Positions 42,236 to 53,800 of a stretch of DNA of 64,000 bases are shown here, one piece after another (the stretch's first letter is position 1; the number at the start of each line of letters is the position of its first letter). The position numbers and the translations under genes are program-made. The notes under the pieces were generated by a model. That model was not told where the DNA came from. It ran no database searches and saw only the letters and a program-made list of their open reading frames with translations. This DNA comes from Orthonyx spaldingii (lineage: Eukaryota; Chordata; Aves; Passeriformes; Orthonychidae): assembly GCA_013397795.1 (NCBI GenBank), contig VZTJ01005258.1, forward strand, positions 59,628 to 123,627, read 5' to 3'.

Positions 42236-42350
42236 GGAAAATGCAAAATGCAGGGAGGTTAAGTGAACAATCCAGTGTCTCACAGCAGGGCAATAGGAGA
42301 ATCAGGGACAGAATCCAAATGAGCTGATAATAGTCCTGTGACCTCAGCAC
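42236..42350 (-). repeat. MIR-like ancient SINE fragment
   Basis: GGGAGGTTAAGTGAACAATC, then a CAGTGTCTCACAGCAGGGCA-type word, then CAGGGACAGAATCCAAATG matches in order the reverse complement of the MIR core (ggttaagtgactt..., acacagc..., agggacagaatcc in diverged form). It is a fossil SINE. The call relies on remembered consensus and the boundaries are approximate. Confidence 0.55.
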
Positions 42351-42539
42351 TAAATGGGGATCTTCCTGTACTTGCAGCTTCTTTCTCAGATAAGTTTGTC
42401 CTGCCAAGGTGTACTCCAAAGAGCACCACTGGTCTGGGAGTCCTGCTGCAGGAGCTTGTGTGGATGAGCAGAGAAGGTTCCTTCAGTAACAGCCTTTCCA
42501 GGGCTTCTTTCAGAGATCAGTGATCTGCCTTGTTCGGTT
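42351..42539. other. Unique non-coding DNA
   Basis: A short stretch between the MIR-like fragment and an AT-rich block. Nothing was recognised. Confidence 0.5.
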
Positions 42540-42700
42540 CTGGGCTCTTCTTTTAATTTAATCTGAACGATTTGATTCATTGTTACTCAGCAATAAACTG
42601 TTTTCCTTTAAAAGGGCTAATCAAACTTTGATGAGGCCCTTAAGCAATGGGAAGATTGATTAGATACATTAAAGGCTAGGTGTAGAGCAAAACTGAAGAT
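42540..42700. promoter_or_regulatory. Candidate conserved non-coding element (AT-rich)
   Basis: The block contains TTTAATTTAATCTG, GGCTAATCAAACTTTGATG and TTGATTAGATAC words. CTTTGATG resembles a TCF/LEF site and the TAAT words resemble homeodomain sites. There is no repeat signature. Enhancer identity is inferred from motif texture alone. Confidence 0.25.
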
Positions 42701-43489
42701 CAGGGCATAAACTCCTGTTGAGTTCAATAGCATTATGACTGGTATTTCTACACATATATTTTCCCACTGCTCTATCCCATATTTTTATATATTTGTCTAA
42801 CTACCCTAGCATCCTGAGAGAGGGAAATGGTAACCTCTCCCATGCTTTGCTTAGCACCACACCCTACACGTTGTGAACTACTTAACGTGGCAGAAAACTG
42901 CAGTGTCACAGCCTCTGCCCTGCCAGTGAGCCCTGTGCTGTACTTCACCCACAGGTGGGATGAAAGGGATATTTTTGATGGCAAGGGCTGGGAGGTGGGC
43001 AAGGAGATTGTCCTGCAGGGGTAACCACCTGTGTGTGAAATAGAAGCTCTCAGCAATGTTTAACTGATGGTGCAGACCTGAATCCCCCACCTGAATACTT
43101 CTGTCCTTAGCAATACTTGCTTTCTTACTCCCCAAAATCTTCAGCAGAGAAGATGCTGCATCCTCCCTAAGTAGCCTGTTGTAGAATTTGTTATCACTGC
43201 TGCTGGAAAGCACCCTTAAATTTATAAGGATAAACTTCTGAAAAACGTATTAATCTGTGATTTTGATTGATCTATGAAGGCAAGAAAATGAGCTACAATG
43301 TGGGGAAATCGACTGGCCAGCAAGCTCCTATTGTATGGTCTTTATTCCGTCACCTGAGCCACCCAGGACAAGTTACATCAGGCTGGAACAGCAGAGTAAG
43401 TAACCTTCAGACCTACTGAAATATTGCAGTCCTTATGCTACCACAAAAATAAAACATTCACACCAACTGCCAGAGAGCAGGTCAGTTTT
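42701..43489. other. Unique non-coding DNA, nothing recognised
   Basis: Frames at 42772-43213 overlap on both strands. No exon was recognised. Confidence 0.5.
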
Positions 43490-43700
43490 TCCAGTTGATC
43501 CTCTGTCTTATTATGTAAGAAACATTTGATTATTGCTCTCTGCTAACCTCTGCATAAATCAGCCATTAAGGACTAGAACAGAAATTGCTAAAATTCAATC
43601 AGTGTTTAACTGATTTTTTTAATACACCACCATGTGTATATCAAAGTGCATTAACCTGCTTGAGCCTATTGGAAAAGGTTTTATTAATGAACTCCATACA
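43490..43700. promoter_or_regulatory. Candidate conserved non-coding element (AT-rich)
   Basis: A repeat-free AT-rich block with a GTTTAACTGATTTTTTTAAT-type centre and TTATTAATGAAC near its end. It is flagged by texture. It lies just left of a CR1 tail and is independent of it. Confidence 0.2.
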
Positions 43701-43880
43701 ACCTAACAACAACATAAGAGAAATGAGCAGTGGTCCAGGACATGCAAGGGATGGCGAAAGTTAAATACAAATTTCTCAACTTCAGAACTCATAAATGGTG
43801 CATTATCCATTATTTCATCTACAAAGATGGTTTTATCTCCTACACAGTTTAATTTCCATTTTGCTTTAGCTGACACATGT
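43701..43880. other. Unique non-coding DNA
   Basis: Nothing was recognised between the AT-rich block and the CR1 tail. Confidence 0.5.
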
Positions 43881-43985
43881 TCACAGAATCATAGAACCAC
43901 AGAATATCCTGAGTTAAAAGGAACCTACAAGGATCATCAAGTCCAACTGCCCTGCCCAGGACCACCCCAGTAATCCTCAGCTAAG
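43881..43985 (-). repeat. CR1-type LINE 3' tail, degenerate
   Basis: On the plus strand it begins TCACAGAATCATAGAA and continues with CACAGAATATCCTGAGTTAAAAGGAACC, a GATCATCAAGTCCAACTGCC stretch and a CCCTGCCCAGGACCACCCC stretch. This is the reverse complement of a CR1 3' UTR ending in the ATTCTATGATTCTG-type octamer repeat. CR1 is the dominant LINE of birds and typically leaves short 5'-truncated copies like this. Similarity fades after about 43985, though diverged sequence may reach about 44110. Confidence 0.75.
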
Positions 43986-45929
43986 AGGAATAATACCACT
44001 ACCCACAAAACACCCACAAGGGCCAGCACCCACACTGGAGAGCTCTACACTCAGAAACCTCCTCCAGTGCACTCAATGAACATTTCATCCACCATGGTCT
44101 CACTGTGTCCAGGGACATACCCTGCTGTGCTCAACAGACCTGTGACTACAGATCACTGGTTCCATAGTGAAACCTTCTAGAATATGATGCACTGAAGGAA
44201 AGATTACTGGGGAGTTTTCAAAGGAAAAAATCCTATAGGATCTCAAAATGTATCTTATTCTATCTGAAGGGCTAAGGCTTCAACTAGGAGGATAATTTCA
44301 AGGCACTCAATCTTAAGAGAGCACTATGAGAGACTGGGAGTATTTACATATACTGAAATAGTTATGATCTGATGATTTAAAGTGATATCTATTGATGTCC
44401 AAAGGTATTGTAGGGCCCATACTTTCTTCACTGACTGACTGTTTTTATGTAGTTGTTTGCCAACTACTGACAATCTGTTTAGAAATATCAGGGAACATGA
44501 AATCGGAGGTGTATCAGTGTGTGCGCGTCCACTCCAAAACCTCTGTGAAAATAACCTTAAGGGATGGCAATCAGCCAGAGATACAGTTTGAAGCCACCTA
44601 AGATAAGAACAAATATTTATGGCAGCTAAGGATTTTGCATTTAATGCCATTCTGCTAATGCAGATAAATATTCAGATTTCCCCGGCTTCTGGAGAGTAAA
44701 CTCAGTTTGAAAGAGAAATCCACACAACAGCATTCAAATAACATTGCAACTGCTGGTAAGGCTTTTGGGGGACATGTTATCCTAGTTTTTACAGACCAAG
44801 ATGAAATCTCAGCAATTTAAACATCTACATCAGACACCAGATGCAGAAAGATTCATGCTCTGTATCACTGCTGCCTGTGGCAGAGGGATGGCTCTACCTG
44901 TACATACTGTTCAGCACTATGCTGTACCTCTACCTTTCAGGACTGTACTTCACTCACAGGTAAAGCACCTCTCACTTATCTTGACATCTTTGCAATGCAT
45001 AGTATAATCCAAAGTTAATATTTTACTACTTTTACTCCTACCCTCTTGTCTCTGTGCTAAGGCAAATGTTTCTGTGGTAAAAATCCCAAGCTCACAGTTG
45101 AGTGTAACTGACTCTGAAGTGATGATTACCTTCACAAGACTCAGTTTACAGGAAAGATACACAACTGAATTAGATTTAACCATGCTACTGAAGTTGTCAA
45201 CCATGTTACAGCAGCAGATCTACATAACCACCTAACGAGGTAGGGCTTTCCTCTCCAGCCAACCAAGAAGCCAGAGTTGTATCCTGCCCCCACCACAAAT
45301 TCAAGTCACATCAAAGGCAGAAGAGACCTCTGAAGAAATTATTCAAAGGGAAGCAGAATCAAAGAATATTATTTCCCTTCCTCTGCAGATTCACAAGCAA
45401 AAGAGTAACTGTGTTCTACAGCCCATTATTAAAACTCTTTGCAACTAACCACACTACGAGACACTTGCACCCCAGCTGGATGCTACGTGAGGCTGTGACT
45501 GCAGGACCACTGAGAAGTCACTCCACTTTCTCACATATAAGTTAGGAGCTTAATTCACATGCTTCAGAACATGAACTTTAAACTGCTTTCAATACATCTT
45601 CAGACTTCATGAAAGGAAATGAGCAAAATGACAGATGGATCCGTTGTTTTTTATTATTTTCACAAAACAGCTCTCAGACAGCATTAGCTCACTGTTTCTC
45701 ATTCCTTCTGTGCCATACCTTCATTTCTGGATATCTCTCTAGACTGAACACTCACACTTTCTCTTCCCTCTTCCCTCTTGTGACCATAGTTCCTATAAAG
45801 GGTTCAAAAAGGAGGGCAAGTATCTCCTAAACAACTCTAGCTGTCACACTTCTGGCTGGACAAAAAGGGCAAGAGGAATGGAATTGGAAGTGCAGGCACG
45901 GGGCAATGAGAGGCCAGGGATTTTCCCCA
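43986..45929. other. Unique non-coding DNA; left end may be diverged CR1
   Basis: After the CR1 tail no feature is recognised. Frames up to 111 codons carry no domain. The first 120 bases could be decayed CR1 body. Confidence 0.5.
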
Positions 45930-45975
45930 GACTTTCACTAGTCTTAAGCAAATCACTTCCCTTATACATTGCTAT
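45930..45975 (+). repeat. Weak MIR-like SINE trace
   Basis: CACTAGTCTTAAGCAAATCA followed by CTTCCCTTATACATT resembles the MIR segment around 'gaccttgggcaagtcacttccct'. It is short and diverged, so confidence is low. Confidence 0.25.
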
Positions 45976-47009
45976 ACATTAAAGTAATATGAAATTGTGC
46001 AGGCTTCTGGCAGGATTTCCAAAGTACAATGCTCAGCTACCAGTATACAGGTTTGAGGCATCAAAGCACTCTGGAATTCCAGATGTTCAGCTCTCTTAGA
46101 CATCAAACACAAATTAAAAAAGAATGAAGATAAATATAAATAGAATCAGCACATTTATGATTCCTAGTTAAGAAGTTGCCTTCCACATCAGAGCTATTGG
46201 AATAGCCCTGCCCATTGAGCTCATCAGTCTCTCTACGTGTTAAAAGTATACCAGAGATCACAGCAGTCAATACAGTCATTCTCTCAGTTAACATATACTT
46301 ATCCTAACCTGAATCTTTGCATGACCCTGAGAATTCTCACTCCAATGAGAATGATTTGAAGACATACAGACCACAGAAGAAAATAATTTATGTGTGGGGG
46401 TGCAATAGTTTATTAGAGCAGTTACTTCTTTAAAAAGAATGGAAAAAGAGTGTTCCAACAGCCAGTAAGTCATCCCTGCTGGGACTTCTGTCAGTGTTAG
46501 AGAGTTTGCTGCAACAAAGTTTTTACAGGATCTCAGTGTTCACTATCTCTGTTGGACAGAGTATGCCAAGTCTGCCAGGAGAGAAAATCTGAATGCTGCG
46601 CTGAAGTCACAGTAACAGGACAGAGAGGAGCTCTGCACCTGAGCCAAGTGGAGGATAGCTAATATAACCTTCTGTCTTGTTTTAGTAGAAGTGCTCATCT
46701 CCACTTCTAATATTGTATTTACCATTACCAATCTCTTAAACTGCTCAGTCAGTTGATGGTGATCCCTTAAACCAGGCTATCACATCCAAACCGGTAATGG
46801 CTAGAAAGGCAGATGGATTAAGTCACTGGTGAGATGAGTTTTAGGCTGTCACTGGGTTCTCTGAGTCTGGAAGTGATGCATGTAAAGATACTCAAGAGCA
46901 TCCTGCTGAGCCTCCAGATTAAAAATAACACGACAAAAGTTGGGAAATGTTTAATATGTGAAAAGCAACTTATCATAAGATATCTGAATGGCAAGTCACT
47001 GAAAGTGCA
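45976..47009. other. Unique AT-rich DNA left of the CpG island
   Basis: No exon was recognised. Composition changes sharply at about 47010, where the CpG-rich sequence starts. Confidence 0.55.
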
Positions 47010-47772
47010 TGTGGCACGGGAAGGTGCATCTCGGCACTCAGGCTGGCCCAGCGGGCAAGCAGCCTGGCTCGCCAGTGGCTCGCACGAGGAGCCTGCAGAG
47101 CCCTTGGCCTCCCCTCCGTTCCCGCCCCCCGCCAGGCTCCCTGGGCCTGCCTGCAGCGCCAGCCAGCAGCGCGGCGTCCTGGTTCCGCAGCATGCAGGCC
47201 CAACCAGCAGCGCCAGGCACATGCCTGAGCCTTTTCTATGGAGCCAGTTCTCCCTGGAGCCTCAAACTAACCAGACCCCCAGCCAGAGGAGAGGGTTCGG
47301 GGCGGTTAGAAGGCACAGATTTGGGAACTTTCAAAGAGAGCGGGGTGCTGACAAAGAGCTCAGGGCTCTCCCCAGCCCCCCGCAAGCTGCAGCCCCGCAT
47401 CGACCCCCGGCTTGGCTTTGTTGCCAGGCTGGCTGGTTGCAGGGGGCCGCGGGGTGTCAGGAGCCCACCCAGCCCATCCGCCCAGGGCACAGCCGTGCCG
47501 GGCACGCTAGGTACAAAGGCAAAGCACAGACCTTCTCCCTGGCCTCTCCGCGGGGAGGCTGCGCTTGTCCTGCCGGCCGCGGCCGCGGTGCCGGCGGGAA
47601 GCTGGGGCCGGCCGCGGTGCCTCACCCGCTTCACATCGATCCGCCCGGTGGCAGCCGCGCTGCTCTGCTCTCCACCCCCTCCTTCCAGGGGCACAAAAAC
47701 GGGGCTGGAGGGGGAACCTTTCTATTATTATTATTCTAATATATTCTGGGGGCTTGTGGTTCCTGCAGCCAG

Positions 47773-47811
47773 GCGGAAGTGAACCCGCTTTCGCCCCCCT
47801 CCTCCTTCCGC
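47773..47811. promoter_or_regulatory. Pair of ETS-like motifs in opposite orientation
   Basis: GCGGAAGTG at 47773-47781 is close to the ETS/GABPA consensus CCGGAAGTG. CTTCCGC at 47805-47811 is the reverse-strand form. Paired ETS sites near transcription starts are common in CpG-island promoters, and the pair suggests the core lies near 47.8 kb. Confidence 0.35.
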
Positions 47812-48000
47812 GATGCTCCGGGGCTGGATGCGGGCGGTCCCCGCAGCCCGGGGTCCGCTCTCGGGGCCCGGCTGCCCGCAGCCCCCGGGCGGCAGCGGCG
47901 TCCCGGTCCCTTGGTCCCTGGGCGGCGTGGAGAGGCAATGCCGTCCCCGAGAGGCAGAGGTTACTTGGGAGGCAAAAAGGGGCGAATAATTTTCTCCACC

Positions 48001-48015
48001 CCAATGATGGGCGGG
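48001..48015 (+). promoter_or_regulatory. CCAAT box next to GC box
   Basis: CCAAT at 48001-48005 is followed four bases later by GGGCGGG (48009-48015), NF-Y-like and Sp1-like words. Adjacent positioning within a CpG island supports promoter function, though both words are common. Confidence 0.35.
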
Positions 48016-48023
48016 CTGCGGCC

Positions 48024-48049
48024 GGGCTCGGGCTCGGGCTCGGGCTCGG
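48024..48049 (+). repeat. (GGGCTC)4 hexanucleotide repeat, G-quadruplex motif
   Basis: Four tandem GGGCTC units and a trailing GG give four G3 runs with 3-base loops, matching the standard G-quadruplex pattern. It sits directly downstream of the GC box. In the plus-strand frame ending at 48204 it would encode a Gly-Ser repeat. Confidence 0.9.
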
Positions 48050-48350
48050 CGGTCCCAGGGCCCGCTGACGGCAGCGGTGCTCTCAGTGACGCGCGGTCAC
48101 AGCACCAGAGGAAAGGCTGTAAAATGCAGCGAAATACAAAGGTGTCCACTGGCTCCGTAGTGACATCCCGTGGTGCGGGGACACTACTGCCGATGGCCGA
48201 CTGAGCCCGGGGCTTATCCAGGCCCCCGGAGCTTTGCGGGGTTACGTGCTGCCTGCGGGCTCCGTCCGGAGCAGCCGCGCACCCAGCCCGGAGCAGCGCC
48301 GGGGGGTTCCTGCTGAGACCCCAGTCACCATCGGTGGCTTGGTTTTAAAC

Positions 48351-50460
48351 CAGCCTCTGCCGCGTACTGCTGCAGAGCTGCGTTGCTCTCGGGCACTCTG
48401 GGGATTTGTGCCTTATAAACGCGTCTCATCTTCCGCAGAATGCCAGAGAGCAGCGAGTGCTCCGAGCTGAACTGTGCCGCTGGCCTCGTGCCTAGGCTGA
48501 GGAGCAGAGTGAGAGACACCAAATGAACATCCATCTACTAAAGTAAACGTTAATTTCTTCATTCAGCATGTGCCACCATGTTGAATCAGACTTGCACAAC
48601 ATCTCCACTAGCCAAGAGGCACAGTAGAGATGAGGTGGTGAGACCCTGTCCCTCCCTATGCCTTAGCTCTCTAGAGAATTCTCCTGTCCACTTTTCCTGG
48701 CACACAGCACAATGGGATGCTCTGATGGCCTGTGGCAGAAAAGGCAAGAAGAGAAAAGACAGTGAAAAAGACCTGAACTCGTGGCCAAAACACCACAACC
48801 TGTCCATAGACAGGAGGAAAGCAGGAAGTCAGCACTTAGTTGAGCTGAATGGATTCTAGCTTACAGGATGTTACTAGTAATGAGGACTTGGTGGCATCAA
48901 CCTACAAATATCTCCACAGCCCCTGGCAAGCTTGGTAAGATCCATGCCACCATGTTTACAAAGCTCAGATTGCCCAGACCAGAAAGATTAAGGCTAGCCT
49001 GGGCAGGCCTGAACACATAGCAACTGAAACTCCTGATAATTGTTCTGTGGTATGTGGGTACAGGTGGTAGATGGGTTGTAAAAGGCTCTTCTAAACTCTG
49101 CTACAGGAGTAACTCACATCAGATGATGCACATGTTCACAAGAAATGACTGGGACACTCTTTACTGAGATCTCTGTTGCCCCCAGAAGTCAACTGCTCTC
49201 AACATCATGGTGAAACTTAAACTCTGTAAAATTCTGTCTTGTAGGAACAGTGAAAGGGTCAATGAAGTTGATATCTCTTTGGTCTGGTGTCTTGTTTAGG
49301 ACCTGCCATTCTGGACTGTGCAGATTAATGTCTGTGCTCAGTTTTGTCTTAAACATTTCCTTCACTTCCCAACAGCAGCAGAGTTGCTTAGGCAGCTGCT
49401 GTACCTGTCTCACAGCCTTAGGGTGTCCATGTCCTCCACATTGCTAGTGGATGGCTGAACAACCATGCCAGCAGAAATGCCCTCTTCCAGGTAGGAGTGG
49501 CCAGAAGATTGCACCTCATCCTAAGGAGTGCATGCCTGGACACATTGGTGCATAAATTGTGTCTTGCAGCTTAATTACTGCAATTCTCTGTGCTTTGAAA
49601 TAAACCACAGCAGGTGTAAAATGCAGCAGGTGTCTGCATAGCAAAGGAGAGCAGTGTGGTGCTTTGTTAGAGTCTTACTAAGTACCGACTTTTGTCTTCT
49701 TTTCTGATATTCAAAACCCTTCAGAATCTTCCATAGCCAGTTCCTGCTGGAGCACTGCCACCGTTGACCAAGGGGTGAGGAAAGACTGTGGGAGTTTCAT
49801 ATTTCCCAGGCAGTATTTCTGCACTGTGGAGCTTACTTTGCCTCATAGAGATAGAAATAACCCACAACTGAATGCAGTCAGAAGCAAATGCAAAACTTCT
49901 CTCCTGAGCTTCATTTCTTCACCCACAATCATGCAAAGAGTGCTAGAACCCAGCCCAACAAATTCAAGTCCTATAATCTAATCAAGCTATTCCTCTTAGT
50001 GGCTAGATGGAAAGGTGGAGGAGGAAAGGCGTTTTTCTGTTTTAAAATACCTGGGAGGCACACAAGTCCTACAGACATGGGAACTATCTAAATATATATA
50101 AAGACTTAGTGAGATAAATTAACCCATCTGTTGTAATCTAGCACTTCAATAAAACCAATTAAAAAAACCCAACAGTTTCATGAAACCACTAAAGCACTAT
50201 TGATATTTTCAAGTTTTTAAAATTCTTTTCTAAACTGTATGAATGCAGAAAATCAACCATCTCCTGTCAGATTCCTGAACTGCATGAAAAGGAACAAGGC
50301 TGTGCGTGAAGTCGATGCAAACAGATGTGTGGTGTAATGAAAGCAAATTGCCATTAACAATCTAACAATCTAACACAGACTATTACAAATTGCTCCTCAC
50401 ACCCCAAAATGCTTTGCTGATTTCCATGATATGCCAGCACACACGTCCATCACTATCCTT
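48351..50460. other. Unique non-coding DNA right of the CpG island
   Basis: CpG content falls away after about 48350. A TTATAAAC word at 48413-48420 is TATA-like but isolated. No exon was recognised downstream. A 'TAACAATC' direct repeat occurs near 50355-50378. Confidence 0.5.
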
Positions 50461-50555
50461 CTTCAATCCCAGGGATCTCAAAGCACCTCTCAGATGGTGC
50501 TGAAATGAAGGCATACAACACCTTCATTCTTTTTCCACTGTGAGCACAGAGATGT
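50461..50555 (+). repeat. MIR/L2-like ancient repeat fragment
   Basis: CCAGGGATCTCAAAGCACCTCTC followed by a degenerate CATACAACACCTTCATTCTTTTTCC-like section and GAGCACAGAGATG has the word order of ancient amniote SINE/LINE tails ('gggatctcaaagcactttac ... attatccccattt ... gaggcacagag'). It is diverged, and the family is not certain. Confidence 0.4.
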
Positions 50556-53500
50556 GCTGATCATCTAACAGGAAGTATTAAAATGACTGGAAAGATGAAG
50601 GTGTCCTATCTGCACATATGCCTTGCTTTTCCTACTAGATAGCACTTCCAGCATATCTGCTTGTAATTAGAGAAAGTTGTTCCCTTAAAGACTGCCCTGA
50701 GCCATCCACTGACAGCTTTACAAGCAAATCAGGACACAGGAGCAGCGTTTTGCTACATCCCAATGGATGATGCCATTCGGTTCTGTGTCTGAAGAGCCAC
50801 ATAGCAGCTATGGAGCAGCACTCAATATACTGTGAATTCACACAAGCTTTTGTTGATTTCAAATGCTCATCTTTTGGTACAGTCAGGTGACAGATATGGG
50901 ATACAGTCAAAGGTTTGCATACATCAAGGAATCCCACAAAACATACAGGAAGAGAACATAAGCACCCAGCGTATCAGTCACCATCTCACAGGCATGCTCT
51001 ATGTGTGCTCTGAGACCTCCTGGCAAAGCAGGCTCATCTGGGAAGCGGGAAAACAAATGTGCACTGGCCAGAGAGCTGTAGAAAGCCAGTGAAGTACCCT
51101 TGGAAGTATTTTCCATTAAATGTGCAGGCAGGTTCAGCTTCCTGTCTTCCCTTTCCACTTCAATACATGCACACACCTTATCTCAGTGTGACTCATGCTA
51201 CAGTCCTGCTGTGATCTTTCTCTGGGTAAACCTCCATGCCCAGAGCACAAGCTGAGAGCAGGAGCCTGAGGAACAGGCAGCACTGAAGATCTGACAATTT
51301 TTCAGCCCTGAAAAATGTCCTCGCTTAAAATATAGAGATACCCACAGACCTCAAGGAGCTGCCAAAACACACGTCCAACAACACTGTCCATTAAAAAGGC
51401 ACCAGCTGTGCTACTCACTGTGTTCAGTTACTCTCTCCCTGGGAGAGAAATGAAACTACCCAACAATCAGTCCCACAGCCCATAACCCAGCCCTGCCTGC
51501 CTCGGTGTGAGGGTATGTGTAGAGCATTACACACGGAATACAAGACTACCTGTGGCTATGGGCATCATGAATGTTAGAACAAAAGAGAGAGTTGGCCATA
51601 GCTGGTCACTTCTTGAGATTATGTCTGGGTTACCTTTGTAACATCCTCTTCTATGTCCTTGGTTTTGTTTCAGTTTTTCTTCTAGAACCTGGTAACTGAT
51701 GTCTCACTGTTATTATCAGTAATACTGTCAGTGTCTATAAAAAGTACATATTTCAACTGATAAATGCTACAATATGAAAAAACAATGTGCTGTTAATAAA
51801 ACATAGATGAATTCCCAAAGGAAATGAATGGTCTTAAAACCCACAAATTTGAGATAAAAATCTATTCTGCTGCATTTCAAGTAATTACAAAAGAAAAATG
51901 ATGAAGACTCTTCTCAAAACTTGGCAATTTTTATATCATGCTACTGATATTCTTATTGAAAAATGGTGCTTTTATTCACTATCACTTTTTTTTTTACTTT
52001 GGCCCCTGCTGCAGCCAAACATTTGCTTGTTAATTTAGCAGAGTAAGTTAATGGTTAGTAACTCAGGAGTTTCCAGAGAAGATTCCCATAGATATTTCCT
52101 ACGGAAAACTCTCTCTAAAGCTTTGTAAGGCTGCACTTAGGAAGGGAGAAAACTGAAGAAACAGAAAGGTCCAGACAAAGCATCCATGTGATTATTTGGA
52201 TAAGTTGGGCTCTTCTCCTAAAAAGCCTCAGTGGAGGATTTAGGACAAGTTTTCAGCTGAAGGCAATCGAAAGATCAGTGTGCAAAATTCACTCTGAACA
52301 TACCACTGTGACTGAAGAAAGCTGGGAGTCCAGGAAATGAGGCTGAAAGCAATGGTGAGGTAGCAGATAGTTCACTGTTCACAGGATTCATTCCCTTCTG
52401 TCTTTAGAGAGCCGCAGAGGAAAATTAATCATGATTATTACATTTACACATTCTGAGCCTCTTCCTGCTCATGTGTTGACCTATCTTTGTACTGGAAAAA
52501 TTCTTAGGAGCCAACTCAGCTTCACCAAACATACCCCAACAGATGGAATCCTGTATATCCAGGATTTAAGAGACAAATCCCCCAAAAGCCCAGTGTCTAA
52601 GCAGATACAACCCAGACAATTGTCAGCAATCCTCCCAGGTCCTTGGCTTGCACTGTATCTGCATGCTGTGCCAGAGTAATGAAGAAGTGTCAGTCCTTGG
52701 GACTCTCCAGAAGCAGGTACAAAAAAGGCACTTTACATTGCCAGACTTTAGCAGCACTCCCAACAAATGTCCTTTTGTTCCTATTATTGACAATCAGTTA
52801 TCATGTACCAGGGCTGAGACAAAAAAATACTGCTGGCAAAAACAGTGTATTGAGAGAATGGTTTTTAAAAGATCTAAAAGAAGCCATGCAAATACATGGG
52901 TAAACAGTCTTACTATCCCTACAAGGCAATTACATCTGTTAAGCTGAACAGATAAATGCAGAAAATGACAAGTCCTCATTTTTAAGTGATAATGAGTTTC
53001 TTGCAGGCAAACTGCACAGCTCTGGAGACTGAACATTCAGACTATCCCTAGACTATGGCTGCACAGAGAAAACGGAGAGTGTTTCTCCAGAGCAATGCCT
53101 GAAGCCCAGGAATGCCTTCTCTCAAAGGCAGTGAGGAAGCCTGGGTGCCAAGAAGAAAAATTACATGGTTTTGTCTGCCTGTGACATACCTGCCCAAATG
53201 CACACCAGGTTTTTTTCAGCTGCACTAGGAAGTGAAAGTGTTATTTTCTTACAGCATAAGGGTGTCGCACAGTGAGTTCAGCACCACTGGTGTAAAAGTG
53301 AAGCACTCACTACAAATTATGTTGGGATCAAGTTCTGTACTTTTCAGCCTGTTCTGGAAATAAACAATCTCTGAGCAGTGCTGGCCTTCTTTTTCCAGAC
53401 TCCATTAGTTAATGTACAGTGTCAGGACATAACCCAAGGCTTTGCATGCCCTGTGCTGCTAATAAATGCCAGCAACAGACATTCACCACAACGTACACAG

Positions 53501-53589
53501 TAAAATGAACAAGGAGTTGTGCAGCTATTTCCTAAGCAATACTTCCTCACCACCACTAAGGGACAGTGTTTCCTACATTTCTACTAATA
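50556..53589. other. Unique non-coding DNA, nothing recognised
   Basis: Open frames of 80-100 codons overlap on both strands (50635-51176, 52643-53036) without a recognised family. A T10 run lies near 51986-51996. Confidence 0.55.
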
Positions 53590-53800
53590 AGAAATGCCAT
53601 ATCTGCAAGTTCAATTTTAATTAGCAATGGTTAATGCCTCCTTTTAGTGCTTGAAGTGTTTTACATTCTGTATTAGGTTTGTTTAATAAGTTCTTCACAA
53701 TCCAGTGAATTACAGGTCCATTTAATGTGCTTTCACTACCACTGATACACTGAAAAATAAAACAAGTGTATTTAATGAAGGTAATTTCTCCTACGAGCTC
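53590..53800. promoter_or_regulatory. Candidate conserved non-coding element (AT-rich)
   Basis: A repeat-free AT-rich block with TAATTA at 53618-53623, GGTTAATGCC, and several TTTAAT words. It is similar in texture to vertebrate developmental enhancers. Composition is the only evidence. Confidence 0.25.

Larger units (their letters stand above)
46834..48204. other. Overlapping long open frames in the CpG island, not called as CDS
   Basis: Frames of 301 codons (plus, 46834-47739), 257 codons (plus, 47009-47782), 167 and 141 codons (plus, to 48068 and 48204) and 165, 152 and 134 codons (minus) overlap each other on both strands. Their length follows from low stop-codon frequency in GC-rich DNA. 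The translations are rich in Ala, Pro, Gly and Arg, and I recognise no family. One could contain a true first exon, but nothing in the sequence singles it out. Confidence 0.3.
47010..48350. promoter_or_regulatory. CpG island, probable unassigned promoter/first exon
   Basis: About 1.3 kb is strongly GC- and CpG-rich with abrupt AT-rich borders, unlike the rest of the window. Visible motifs are an ETS-like GCGGAAGTG at 47773-47781 and its reverse form CTTCCGC at 47805-47811, CCAAT at 48001-48005 and a GGGCGGG GC box at 48009-48015. A duplicated GGCCGCGGTGCC lies at 47581-47592 and 47610-47621, and rare-cutter palindromes such as GCGGCCGC and CCGCGG are present. Such islands mark most housekeeping and many developmental promoters in birds. 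No first coding exon could be identified, so the gene and transcription direction are unknown. It could also be an alternative or lncRNA promoter. Confidence 0.72.

Noticed and set aside
46834..47739. 301-codon open frame in the CpG island as a gene
   Set aside because: Several long frames overlap on both strands here, explained by stop-poor GC-rich DNA. The translation is low-complexity Ala/Pro/Gly/Arg-rich with no family recognised, and its start lies in AT-rich flank outside the island.
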